Below, piece by piece: positions 38,001-46,574 of a DNA stretch of 64,000 nucleotides (position 1 is the first letter of the stretch; each line of letters starts with the position of its first letter). Both the position numbers and the translations under genes were made by a program. The stretch is from Apus apus (Eukaryota; Chordata; Aves; Apodiformes; Apodidae). The stretch is from positions 169,104,274 through 169,168,273 of the forward strand of contig NC_067282.1 in NCBI RefSeq assembly GCF_020740795.1. Direction: 5' to 3'. A model generated the notes under the pieces. It worked only from the letters and a program-made list of their open reading frames with translations, ran no database searches and had not been told where the DNA came from.

Positions 38001-38649
38001 AGTACAGATGGGCTCCGTAAGTGAGATAAACTGTCTGTACTCAACCCAAAAATATCTTCATTTCCTTCAGCAACATCTGCTACTGTAGCACCCTGCAAAA
38101 ACTCTCTCTCTGCATTATTGCTCTCCTTTCTGGAATTACTGTGATTGAATGACCCACCCTGGGGTCCAGAGGTAGAAGAAAGTACTGCGTCGGTAACATT
38201 GATGCTGTAAAGAGAGTGATACATTTTTTATTTATATAATAAGAAATATTTCAGAAATGGCAGTAGTGGTGTTGAATATACCATTATGGACTCAATTCAA
38301 TATTACAACATGGTAAATAATATTATATCTCTAGTAAAATAAGCAGTGTATATGCAACAAACATCAGCAATTTAAATAAACAGACATGCAAAACTTACCT
38401 GACACATGATGCTTCTCCACAATTCAGTTGTCTAGGAGATGAGTAAACAGGTTGTGTGGGAAGGTCAGAAACATTTAATGCATTGGGTTGGATTGGTGTG
38501 GAGGACACAACAGAAGGATGCGGTCGGTAGATAACACTGGGTGAGGTAGTTTGTTCCTGAGTCCCTGACTCATTTACTCCAAGAAGATCTGGTGTAGTAG
38601 GTGAAGCGAGGTTCACTTCATGAAAGCCTTCCAAGGGGTCACTGGCCAT
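13986..38649 (-). CDS. RAB3IP: RAB3IP (Rabin8), Rab8 guanine-nucleotide exchange factor; complete coding region in 10 exons
   Basis: The ten minus-strand exons join (38649-38399, 38204-37943, 31086-30991, 28492-28415, 28025-27822, 23147-23019, 20656-20544, 17055-16956, 16856-16787, 14068-13986) into 1,386 nt, or 461 residues plus TAA, close to the roughly 460-476 residues of mammalian isoforms. I recognise the protein from its N-terminus ([17 protein letters not shown]), the Sec2-type coiled coil (about residues 155-245) and the C-terminus ending [11 protein letters not shown]. Family knowledge: Rabin8 activates Rab8 through the antiparallel coiled-coil Sec2 domain, is brought to Rab11 vesicles and the exocyst through its C-terminal half, and serves ciliogenesis and polarised secretion. 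An HxRxxS motif (H268, S273) matches the NDR2 phosphorylation site of mammals; S/T-P sites at S16, T19, S248 and S251 match the positions of reported ERK sites. The start has A at -3 and G at +4. MYRFL follows on the same strand. Identity is near certain; expression and isoform use are not visible here. Confidence 0.96.
14069..16786 (-). other. RAB3IP intron 10
   Basis: 2.7 kb of AT-rich sequence. No exon, CR1 or structured element recognised. Confidence 0.7.
16787..16856 (-). CDS. RAB3IP: RAB3IP exon 10 (residues 412-435)
   Basis: 70 nt, acceptor gggttcag, donor GATG|GTGAGT, ending in phase 1. It encodes [20 protein letters not shown] plus QQD and the first base of a valine codon. Confidence 0.95.
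16956..17055 (-). CDS. RAB3IP: RAB3IP exon 9 (Cys/His-rich segment, residues 378-411)
   Basis: 100 nt, acceptor ttttgtag, donor TACAGG|GTAAGT, ending in phase 0. It encodes a segment with [20 protein letters not shown] followed by [11 protein letters not shown]. The cysteines and histidine are conserved with mammals. Confidence 0.95.
17056..20543 (-). other. RAB3IP intron 8
   Basis: 3.5 kb. Its one notable element is a perfect 9-bp hairpin at 18599-18620 followed by AATAAA, in a somewhat GC-richer patch (about 18370-18650) that could be an old LTR-like relic. No CR1. Confidence 0.65.
18599..18620 (+). repeat. Perfect inverted repeat (9-bp stem, 4-base loop)
   Basis: GTTCCCTCA, loop TCCC, then TGAGGGAAC. 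Followed within 10 bp by AATAAAAG on the plus strand, antisense to RAB3IP. Confidence 0.75.
20544..20656 (-). CDS. RAB3IP: RAB3IP exon 8 (residues 341-378)
   Basis: 113 nt, acceptor tcttgcag, donor CCAAA|GTATGT. It starts in phase 0 and ends in phase 2. It encodes [20 protein letters not shown] and then [13 protein letters not shown], nearly identical to the mammalian protein as I recall it. The lysine at residue 378 is completed by exon 9. Confidence 0.95.
20657..23018 (-). other. RAB3IP intron 7
   Basis: 2.4 kb of AT-rich sequence without recognisable repeats or exons. A short CTGCCCCCTG stretch near 22660 weakly resembles half of a CTCF site. Confidence 0.65.
23019..23147 (-). CDS. RAB3IP: RAB3IP exon 7 (residues 298-340)
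   Basis: 129 nt, phase 0 on both sides, acceptor gttctag, donor GTGAG|GTAATG. It encodes [16 protein letters not shown] followed by the conserved region with [17 protein letters not shown]. This part lies in the C-terminal half linked in mammals to Rab11 and exocyst binding; no enzymatic motif is expected. Confidence 0.95.
23148..27821 (-). other. RAB3IP intron 6
   Basis: 4.7 kb. I see no CR1, simple repeat of note or coding exon. Open frames around 25.5-26.3 kb look random in composition. Confidence 0.65.
27822..28025 (-). CDS. RAB3IP: RAB3IP exon 6 (end of coiled coil, NDR2-type site; residues 230-297)
   Basis: 204 nt, phase 0 on both sides. The acceptor ends in AAG, a less common form; the donor is GAG|GTAACA. 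The exon encodes the end of the Sec2 helix ([17 protein letters not shown]), two S-P sites, the basic segment with HARNKS (a match to the NDR2 target consensus HxRxxS, serine at residue 273), and the conserved PIVKDCKE stretch. Confidence 0.94.
28415..28492 (-). CDS. RAB3IP: RAB3IP exon 5 (Sec2 coiled coil, residues 204-229)
   Basis: 78 nt, phase 0 on both sides, between acceptor ttttatag and donor AAAG|GTGAGT. It encodes [10 protein letters not shown] followed by [16 protein letters not shown], continuing the heptad pattern of the Sec2 domain. Confidence 0.95.
28493..30990 (-). other. RAB3IP intron 4
   Basis: 2.5 kb. Contains a probable ancient amniote repeat relic at about 29145-29315, otherwise AT-rich unique sequence. 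Confidence 0.65.
29145..29315 (+). repeat. Probable ancient amniote interspersed repeat relic
   Basis: Contains CTGATCCAGCAAG, then CTGTAAAGCGCCTAGCA and GCTATATAAAT in the order I recall from an old repeat family common in reptiles and other amniotes. The family name is uncertain and the boundaries are approximate. Confidence 0.45.
30991..31086 (-). CDS. RAB3IP: RAB3IP exon 4 (Sec2 coiled coil, residues 172-203)
   Basis: 96 nt in phase 0 on both sides. It encodes the highly charged helix from [20 protein letters not shown] to ASLFE, part of the Rab8-binding Sec2 coiled coil. The acceptor is tttcatag. The donor GAG|GTTTGT is weak, with T instead of A or G at +3. A 131-residue frame on the opposite strand over this exon is taken as chance. 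Confidence 0.95.
36228..36465 (-). mobile_element. CR1 LINE fragment, 3' end only
   Basis: Starts with CATAGAATCATAG (the reverse complement of the CR1 terminal octamers) and carries the usual 3' region of CR1. About 240 bp, in RAB3IP intron 3, same orientation as the gene. Confidence 0.92.
37339..37435 (+). repeat. Probable ancient amniote SINE/LINE-tail relic
   Basis: CATTTATATAGCACCATCC followed after 15 bases by AAAGCGCTTTACAAATATTA and then ATGAATTGAG. This pattern (a TATATAGCACC block, then AAAGCGCTTTACAAA and a TTAATGAATT block) is known to me from an old amniote repeat with copies in mammals and reptiles. Its family name is uncertain. Confidence 0.5.
37943..38204 (-). CDS. RAB3IP: RAB3IP exon 3 (residues 84-171)
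   Basis: Acceptor ctttacag precedes C|ATC AAT GTT; the donor is CAGAGG|GTAAGG. The exon starts in phase 2 and ends in phase 0. It encodes a linker that differs somewhat from mammals, then the conserved stretch containing [17 protein letters not shown] and the helix [20 protein letters not shown], which begins the Sec2-type coiled coil. Confidence 0.95.
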
Positions 38650-38674
38650 AATAAAAGCCTCATCATATGAAACC
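38399..38674 (-). CDS. RAB3IP: RAB3IP exon 2 (start codon 38649; residues 1-84)
   Basis: The acceptor ttaattcag lies just before 38674 and is followed by 25 nt of 5' UTR, then ATG at 38649-38647 in good context (A at -3, G at +4). The exon encodes the low-complexity Ser/Thr/Pro-rich N-terminus and ends at AG|GTAAGT (phase 2). The serine at residue 84 is completed by exon 3. Reading into the intron meets TAA straight away. Two upstream ATGs at 38666 and 38663 open a 17-residue frame that overlaps the true start. Confidence 0.94.
38613..38666 (-). other. Upstream ORF overlapping the RAB3IP start codon
   Basis: Two consecutive ATGs at 38666 and 38663 in exon 2 open a frame 17 nt ahead of, and out of frame with, the RAB3IP start. 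The frame runs 17 codons across the start and stops at TGA (38615-38613). The first ATG has C at -3, a poor context, whereas the true start has A at -3 and G at +4, so leaky scanning would be expected. Confidence 0.6.
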
Positions 38675-41600
38675 CTGAATTAAATAATCACATTATCAGA
38701 ATGCAAACAGGAAATATTATATCTGACACCTATTTCAATTAAAAAAACACTCAGACAGTTATGTTCAGAATACTTGGGTGATATAAAATAAGCCACTATG
38801 AACTGGCAATTTAAATGACAGTATATTTTATTTTTTATTTCCATAGGTTCTTCATAAGTTCAACAGTGAACAAGTAAAACACATTAATTTTACAAGTCCC
38901 AAAATAAAGCTCTTGTTTTCCAGCAATGTTATCATCAGAGACCACAAAAATCTTTCATGATTCAAAACTAAAAATATGGAGAAATTTGTGAAGGATTTAC
39001 TTAGCAGTAATTATTCACTGCAAAAAATATTTTCCATGTTACATAAATAAGAGAACATGAAGGCTTCACAAAGGTATTTAGCATGCAAAAAAAGAACTGT
39101 AGCATCTAAATTAAATAATATATTACATTTTACAGACAAATCTGATTGGATCTTAGAACAAAATGGACAAGGCAGAGAGAAGATCTAGAAAGATGATGTT
39201 CATAACCACGAAGAGATGATGCCATCTGCTTAGATGTACGTCCAGTTCATTAGTTACTTCACATAAAACACACTAAAAATGCCAAGAATGGAACCCACAA
39301 ATTAGCACATGGAGTAATGTTTTAGCTACATCAAGACTTTTTGGTCATCTTAAACTCAGAAGAACACTCTTCAAAACTGTTGTGCATCTCAATATTGTAC
39401 TGAGTGTGTCTACCTCCACATTAAGCAAGTTGCTTTACCACATTATCAGCTACATGTGGAAGAAATTAATTTGTTCAGACAGCAAGAACATGTTATTCAT
39501 TTTTCTCTGTTGCTGTTTATTACTCCCACAAAAAAAAACAACCACCTCTAAGAAACTGTCCATACATAAGGGACAAAAGGGATTTCAAATGAATAAATGA
39601 GATGAGTTTGGGTTTGTTGTTTGTTTTTTCTGGTTTTATGCAGAAATCAGTTTTATTTTGAACTATCAAGAGCAGTTGCACGAACATGATTTACACATGT
39701 AAAAACCATGTAAATCAATGTAAAATCACAATTTTAGAAATTTTCTACCATGATGTAGAGATGAATGGCTTATTTTTTAGTATGAAAAATACTATTGTTC
39801 GTTTTTCCTACAGTTCTTTTTTACTATATTATAAGCATTCTAATTACCTGCTCTACCTGGTAATAAAGCCTGTTGAGTCAACAAATCAATATAGAGGGAC
39901 TGCCAGAGCTACAAGACATTTTTTCAAGGTTAAATTCCAAAAATGTTTCAACTTTACAGTGCAACTCTCATTGTTGTACATTTATAAGGAAAAATACTGC
40001 CATATTGAAAAAATGAGAATGCAGCTGAGAGCAAAATGGGAACAGCTCTTCTGCCACATCTTCCCTTCTGTTGACACTAGCTTCCAGTTTCAGTTTGAAA
40101 GACAAGTTCATGGTTCCACTGAAAACTCACAACCTGACCTTAAAGTTCAATACTGGTACCATAGTGTTTCACATCACCAGTACCACTAGTTTTTAGCTGC
40201 ATACACCATTGGGCTGAAATCTTCTAAGAAAGTGGGTTTTTTTTCCCAAAACTGATTTAAAAAAAATACTACCTAGCCATTTCCAAGTAAAAAAAGGCTC
40301 AGGAAAAACTTATCTGTCAGTTCTTAATGTATTTTGCTATTTCTGTACAAATCTTATGGCTGTTTGGAGCAAATATTTTAAGTACATCAAGTAAGGGACA
40401 GGCTCAAAAATGTGCCATTTCATATCTTCATGACAATTTACACAAATTCAGCTCTGTTATGAAGCACAGGATGTCACGCCGGCTCACAAAGAGAAAAATT
40501 ATTAGATGCCTAATTATTATCTTCAAATGTTCAGATGCATTTATATCTCCCCCTCCCAACCACCACATCAATCTATAATAAGCAAATTATTATGTCTGGG
40601 AAAAAAATATTAATTTAAAACCCCCATCCTACCTACATGCTCCCACTCCTAAAATAAATGTTCCACTTAACTTCTTTCCTATGACTTTTCCACCTAACCT
40701 ACCTGTATCCTGCATATGTTTTTAACAATGAAAAAAAACCAAAACTAAACATTACGGAACTTTATTTACAAGACTATAACTCTGCTGATACATTAAATAT
40801 CTAACTTAGCCCAGACACACAAGGGAGACTTACAAGTAAATAAATACATGAGTGCCTTCTCAGTTTACAAAAAAAAAGTTCTTTCTGACACAGTAAGTTA
40901 AAAAGTTATACAAGTTATTCCTGGATGAGCTGGAAATAAAGTCCCTTAGCTAAACTTTTCCCATAGCCTGTCAAATGGGCACTCATCACCATACCATCTG
41001 CGTAAAACACTTCCCATTCACAACTTTTTTCTTTCCTAGCCTTACTTCTCACTTAGCAGTGAGCAGGCAGAAGCTGGATACACCACCCAGCCAAGAGAAA
41101 GACACCCATATTAAATATCTCAGTTTCAAGACTCACCAAGGCCACTGCATTGTTACCAAGGCGTCAGCTGAACACAAGTTACACATGAACGAAACCAAGT
41201 GTACGTGCAAAAAAAGCTAGGTGGTTCTAAAAACACAAGCTCCCTTTCAGGAAAGAACTCTTCAAAGTAATGCTAAACATAAGGAGGGGAAAACCCCGCA
41301 CTACATTTCAGTGTGGTTAACGATTACAGCCTTGGTTAAGGCTTAGGGAAGGTTTGTATTATTAACTACAGTAGCAACGAACAGCGAAGGAAAATGAAGC
41401 GCATGGTCAGCAGACATTACTAGGAGCCAGGCTGACCATGTGCTGAAAACCAGTGTTGGCAGAGCAATCTTTAGCAGTAATTCTGCTACTGTGAACAACA
41501 GCTGATATTCTGACATCTCAGGGCGGCACACTCATTACACAAAGTCATGAATACTTTTCCTACCACACTAATACATAGGGAAAGCTTAGAATAGCATTAG

Positions 41601-44600
41601 TGCCTACCAAATCCGTGGTCATTTTTGTCTTAGTTGATAGCATGCAATATGGATGGCACACAAAAATCCAGTACTGTAATAAATCAGGATGAAAAAATAA
41701 ATTTATTTCCTTATACTCTCGTGGAAATAATGCAAATTTGGTGAAAGCTGTCAAAACGTTGCAGCTTTCTGTTACCTCTCCATTGTCACACTTGCACTGC
41801 TGACTACCCACATAACTTCATGACAAAATGATGCACAAATCTTATTTTATCTAAAACTAAAAAAATGCATACTAAGAAACCAGTTTAACAACGGTCAGTT
41901 TAACAGATTTCTATAGCTTCTAAAAGGAATCTAGAACTGTGAACATTTTCAACCACACTCAAATCAAAACTCCTAATGTAATTTTCCTGTTATTACTCTA
42001 AGAGGGGTTCAGCTACTTGCCTGAATCAAAGCAGTAAATAACTAAATACTAAAAAGCTCCCTGAAAAGCAGTAATTTATTGTTGCCTGGGTTGGGGCTTT
42101 TTTTGAAAAAAAGAAAAAAAGTGTTGTTGAAAACCACCTACTATAAACTATGTAGTTTGTCCTCCACAGATTGCTTTTACATAAGAGAGGTTGAAGATGA
42201 CAACTCTGAACCATCTCATTATTACAACCCATTAAAAAGCAACACCAGCACCAAATATTTCATGCATCAAAAAACCTTCATTTTTAGCTTAAATAGTAAA
42301 GAGCATCATCACAAAAGAATGGTTACCCGCTCAAGTTAAAAACAAAACAAAAAAAAAAAAACAACACACACAGGGAAAAAGTTACTGTTTCTAAACATTT
42401 TGATGGAAAGTAAATTCTAGTTAGCATTTACCAAAAAAACGGTGTCATTAGCTATAGTGTTTAAATGTTCACACAGCAGGCCATTCAAATTGCAATAAAG
42501 GCTCAAGGACTCAATTTATCAACTTCTGCTTCAGTTAATATGGAAGGAGAAAGGAAAGTGGATTTTTTGTAGAAGTTCTGCAAAAGGGCTGATATTAATC
42601 CACCACTGGGGCTGTACTCTTCTCAGCAGGTTTAAAAAAGTTTTAAAACCCAGAAGTTTTGAAATATTTGGCATTATACAGTTTGGAATGTACTATGTTT
42701 TAAGCTCTAAAGAACTTGGTAGGGAATGAGAGTGGTGGACTAATAAATACCTTTTAAAGGAGTCCAATTAAACATTGCTGCTCCATACTGATACCGATCA
42801 GATGCAAGCAGGCAGGTTAAAAAGTAAAATTGTTGTAATGAGTATATGGACATTAATTTCAGTTCAAAACCAATTCAGTTACACCTGTGCCATATGAGAA
42901 ATTAATCAGATGTTGGCATGGGACAAATAATTTTAGTGGATTATTTTTTTCCTGAACGGTTTTATATTTAAACTAAACTACAGAATTCAAGCAAGTTTAA
43001 AATCATTGCACAAACACAATTCAAGATTTAGCATAGGAATTTCCTTAAGTTTTGTAAAAAAACAATTCCTATCTTTACAGTTTTGCAGTTATGACAGAAC
43101 TTTCTACTTCAGGAGCCCAAATACCCCATAAATTTTTTTGGAGGCAGTAACAAAAGCAGCACTGAACTACTCCAGAACACTACATATTCTACTTTAATTT
43201 GCAAGTGACCTTACACTATATATTTACTAACAGATGCTAGGCTTGGCAAAATGGTAAATAGAAGGTAAACTGTAACTTAGACAAGTCTACAGAATTTAAG
43301 ACCTAGAAAAACCACACTTGCTTCAACGTGAGAGTATTTTTCTATTTTGTTCCCACTAGCACTGTCATACAATGTGGGTATTTTTCCTATTCTTTACTCT
43401 CATGTTGGGCATTCAAAACACTGTTTCAGACAAACAATAGCAAGATTTTATAAAAGTTTAAAAGACTTTTTGTTTTGCTGAATTGATGATTAAAAAAATC
43501 TCTTTTGAAAACTTTATTACAGGGATATCTTCAACTAGAAAAATACAAGTGCAGACAGGAAGTGCATCTTTTACAGAAACAAGCACCACACAAAACTCAA
43601 CGACCTATATTTATGAGGTGCTTGTGAAACCTATAAATAAACATGGCTTAGAGTGTGGTAGATAGTACACCTCTTACTAGAGAGAAAAATCAGTGCTTTG
43701 CAAGGTAGAATACTGCAAACTTCTAAAATAAACAAACACCTGAAGCATGCCGTTCGGCTCACAAAGACTCTCTAAACTAAGTTAATTTAACTGCAAATAT
43801 TATTCTCTTTGCAACCTCGTTAGGCAGGGCACTGTTCTTTCTACCATATCTTGGAAACAACTCCACGATCCCATCCCAGGTTTAAGCCTGATCACAGTGC
43901 CTAGGACTTGCAGTGTCATTTCAGTGTTAAATGAAAATGAGTCTTCCATTAACATGGAAAATACTCAATTAGTAAACTGAAGTAAAAATTATAATCTTTT
44001 TCATGCTATGTAAAGCTTTCTAAATGCATCTGCAAATACATTTAAAGAAACATTTTCTTAATTTTTAAAAAAATTGTTAATAGATTATTAAGCATAACTG
44101 AAGTTTCTAATACAAGTTTTAGTTAAAGTTATAGCAGACATGAATTTAAACGGCATATTGAAAAAGTTCTTAAAAATAAAAATCCAGAGTACAGGTTTTT
44201 TTCTGGGAAAATCTATATACTTAAGAGGAACAGTGAGACCAGCTCATTTGGCATTTTATATGAATTTTAAATCAAATCAATAAAACCTAAGATGACAGTT
44301 GCAGTCTTGAATCAAAAGGCTTCCTGCGACTGTTTTCCTACAGAAAAAAAAAAAAATCCTCTTCTAAATATACTGTAACAAGACGGGTATTTCGGCTGCA
44401 GCTGTGAGGTGCACTCCTATTTGTTATTTATTAAAAGCATAATGAGAATGGTAAATTATTTATCCTTCTTTGCTCACTGGGTAACATTAACCGAGCACAG
44501 CAGGTGAATGACTGCCAAGACAAAAATACAGAAGGCCTGACTTTAACCCTTCCCAGCACTCATTAAACAGACTTATAATAAATACAACAATAAAAATATT

Positions 44601-45649
44601 AAAACAACAAAACGTCAGGTTTTGCCCTGTATTTTACTGAGGAATACAAATATTTGAACAGATGGTAGCTGCCAATACAAGCTTCTAGACTGAATAACCT
44701 TACATCTGCTTCAAAAGAGAAGCTGCTAATTTCACAGTTATGGCCAATCTGTGGAAGACTGATTATTTTAGGCATGTAGATCACCGTTTGTCGGACTTCC
44801 CAAGAACATGCTTACAAATTATCACAGCGAACAAATCAAGCAAGATCAAGCTGAGCACAGCCACCTGGAAACAAAACCGACCCCGCTCTCCAGCCGATGA
44901 AAACACTGTTGCTTTGTGCTCAGCGAGAGGAGCCCCGAGGGCAGCCCGGTGCTCTCCCGCACCCAGCCCGGCCACGCTCGGGGAACCGGGCCCTCTCCCG
45001 CACAGCTCATCACCTGCCATCGACTTGTGACCTCAGTGACCCTTCGGAGCCATCCTGACTGCTTTACGAAATTCAGGCTCACTGAAAGCCCTGCTAAACT
45101 ACCACCGCTCACTGGACCACTCAGCAGCGACGAGGTATTAACCTCGATATCGCTCGAAGACCGGAACAGCCACCAGAAGGGGAGAGGCGAGCGCAGCCCC
45201 CCATGCAGGACGCAGCCAGTCCCCGCTCCCGCCGCCCCTCGGCACCGCCGCCCCGGGGGCCAACCCGGACCCACCGGCCCCGCAGGCTCTCCCGGCGCTC
45301 CCCCGCACCGGCCGAGAGCTCTGTGCGCACAGACTTCAGCACCAGCTGGGCCTCTTCTCCCAACCCCCCCCCGCCTCGTTTTAGCCTCCCTGCCCGGCCG
45401 CCCTTCCCCGCCGGCCCCAGGACGCCCGGGAGGCCGCAGCCGCCCCGCGCAGCAGCCCCGCGGGGAGGGCGAGCGCCCCGGCTCTTTGTCCGCCGCCGGC
45501 TCAGCCCGGGCAGCTGCTCCCGACGCTCGGCAGGCTGATCCCCAAGAACTACTTCTGCCCAGTTTTGCCTTCGAGCGCCTGGATTTGGGGCCAAGCGCAG
45601 CCCCGCCGGCAGCCGCCCTCCTCGCACCCGCGGCAGCCCCGAAGGAGCC

Positions 45650-45664
45650 GGGGGGGGGGGGGGG
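45650..45664 (+). repeat. G homopolymer (15 bp) in the CpG island
   Basis: Fifteen consecutive G on the plus strand, in intron 1 of RAB3IP close to exon 1. On the transcribed RNA this is a C tract. Confidence 0.9.
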
Positions 45665-45701
45665 CGAGACAAGTGCCGCCACCTGCCCCGAGCGCCCCTT
45701 C

Positions 45702-45731
45702 GGAGGAGGAGGAGGAGGAGGAGGAGGAGGG
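45702..45731 (+). repeat. (GGA)n trinucleotide repeat in the CpG island
   Basis: About nine GGA/AGG units, 40 bp from the G homopolymer. Intronic with respect to RAB3IP. Confidence 0.85.
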
Positions 45732-45814
45732 AGACCCCCAACCGCGGCCCCCGCAGCCGGGGCTGCCACAGCGGGCAGGTGGCGGGTCCGCCGCCGGGAA
45801 GCCTGCCCGCGCCC

Positions 45815-45865
45815 GGCAAGGGGCAGGCAGGCAGGCGGGCAGGCGGGCGGGCAGGCAGGCAGGCA
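45815..45865 (+). repeat. (GGCA)n / (GGCG)n tetranucleotide repeat
   Basis: A tandem of GGCA units with GGCG variants over about 50 bp, about 150 bp inside intron 1 from the exon 1 donor. Length is likely to vary between individuals and to be hard to assemble. Confidence 0.85.
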
Positions 45866-46013
45866 GTCCTCCCGGGCGGCGCCAGCTCCGCCCGCCCGCC
45901 CGGGCACAGGCTCCCGGGAGCGCGGCACTCCGGCAGGTGCGGGCGGGCCGGCCGAGCGGACACCCCCTTCCCAGCAAGAGGGGCCAGGGCCGCGCAGCCC
46001 CGACGCCACGTAC

Positions 46014-46090
46014 CTGCCGATCCCAGCGAGAGCGCCCGCCCCGCACGGCACCGCACGGCACCGCTCCGCACCGCCAACCTCCGGGCTGGG
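46014..46090 (-). other. RAB3IP: RAB3IP non-coding exon 1 (5' end approximate)
   Basis: A strong donor, CAG|GTACGT on the minus strand, ends an exon at 46014 inside the CpG island. GC boxes and an NRF1 motif lie just upstream, as expected for the first exon of a housekeeping-type gene. The 5' boundary is a guess, since no TATA box or other fixed start is visible. The exon holds two copies of a GCACGGCACC-like decamer. A second candidate donor (CAG|GTGATG) lies near 45010 and could end an alternative or longer first exon. Inference from donor strength and position only. Confidence 0.6.
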
Positions 46091-46099
46091 GGGCGGGGC
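46090..46099. promoter_or_regulatory. GC box (SP1/KLF type)
   Basis: GGGGCGGGGC lies just upstream of the inferred RAB3IP exon 1. A second cluster, read as GGGGCGGGGC near 46124-46133 on the opposite strand, flanks the NRF1 motif on its other side. Typical of TATA-less CpG-island promoters. Confidence 0.6.
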
Positions 46100-46105
46100 A
46101 CCAGC

Positions 46106-46117
46106 CGCGCATGCGCC
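46106..46117. promoter_or_regulatory. NRF1-like palindrome
   Basis: CGCGCATGCGCC fits the NRF1 consensus YGCGCAYGCGCR apart from the last base. It lies about 90 bp upstream of the exon 1 donor, within the core promoter. Sequence match only. Confidence 0.6.
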
Positions 46118-46177
46118 CCGCCACGCCCCGCCCTTGGGGAGGGTCACCGGGGGAGGCAGGTGTGCGCGACCCCCGCC

Positions 46178-46193
46178 ACCGCCCCCTGGCGGG
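46178..46193 (-). promoter_or_regulatory. CTCF-like motif
   Basis: The minus strand reads CCGCCAGGGGGCGG, matching 13 of 14 positions of the CTCF core CCASYAGRKGGCRS, about 165 bp upstream of the RAB3IP exon 1 donor. GC-rich surroundings raise the chance of a random match. Confidence 0.5.
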
Positions 46194-46574
46194 CAGGGCG
46201 GGCAGCGCCCGGGCCCCCGGGCCGGGCAAGGAGGGTGTCCGGGCTACCCTCCGGTGACCGCGTTCCGGCCCAGGAGCCGAGGTGCAAAGCCGGCCAGAGC
46301 AGCCCAGGAGCGGTGCCTGTGCCTCACTGCCTGCCCTAACCCGCTAGTGATCCAAAACACTTCTGAGGGACAGTCTCCGGGAGGCTTTTCCTTCGTGCTC
46401 CTGGTAGTCAGCCCTGCGTGCAACAGGTGATCGGGTTGCAAGGGCCGGAGGGTCCTGCAAGAGGAGGCCTGAAGGAAAGCAGACACATGGCTCAGCCAGC
46501 ATGGGTGGGTCAGGAGCAGCTTCCCTCCCTCTGGGACATGGTGAATGCTGACCACAAAGTGCTGTTGTTCCCAG

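Larger units (their letters stand above)
38675..46013 (-). other. RAB3IP intron 1 (7.3 kb)
   Basis: The longest intron. Its first 1.1 kb (high coordinates) belongs to the CpG island; the rest is AT-rich with no CR1. A frame of 167 codons at 39686-40189 (plus strand) and shorter ones show no protein family features. An A/CA-rich tract lies near 42338-42372. Confidence 0.65.
44880..46330. promoter_or_regulatory. CpG island covering the RAB3IP promoter, exon 1 and start of intron 1
   Basis: About 1.45 kb is very GC-rich and dense in CpG, in sharp contrast to the AT-rich flanks. It holds the exon 1 donor, GC boxes, an NRF1 motif and a CTCF-like motif at its upstream end, and three GC-rich simple repeats. 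Most of it lies downstream of the inferred start, in intron 1. Long open frames cross it on both strands, as expected for stop-poor GC-rich DNA. Confidence 0.9.

Noticed and set aside
39686-40189. 167-codon open frame on the plus strand in RAB3IP intron 1
   Set aside because: AT-rich, random-looking composition rich in Lys, Phe and Tyr, with no promoter or splice evidence.
44916-46430. 504-codon open frame (plus) and 433-codon open frame (44846-46147, minus) across the CpG island, with further long frames on both strands
   Set aside because: GC-rich, stop-poor DNA gives long frames in all phases. The translations are Pro/Ala/Gly/Arg repeats from simple sequence, with no family features, and the interval is promoter and intron 1 of RAB3IP.
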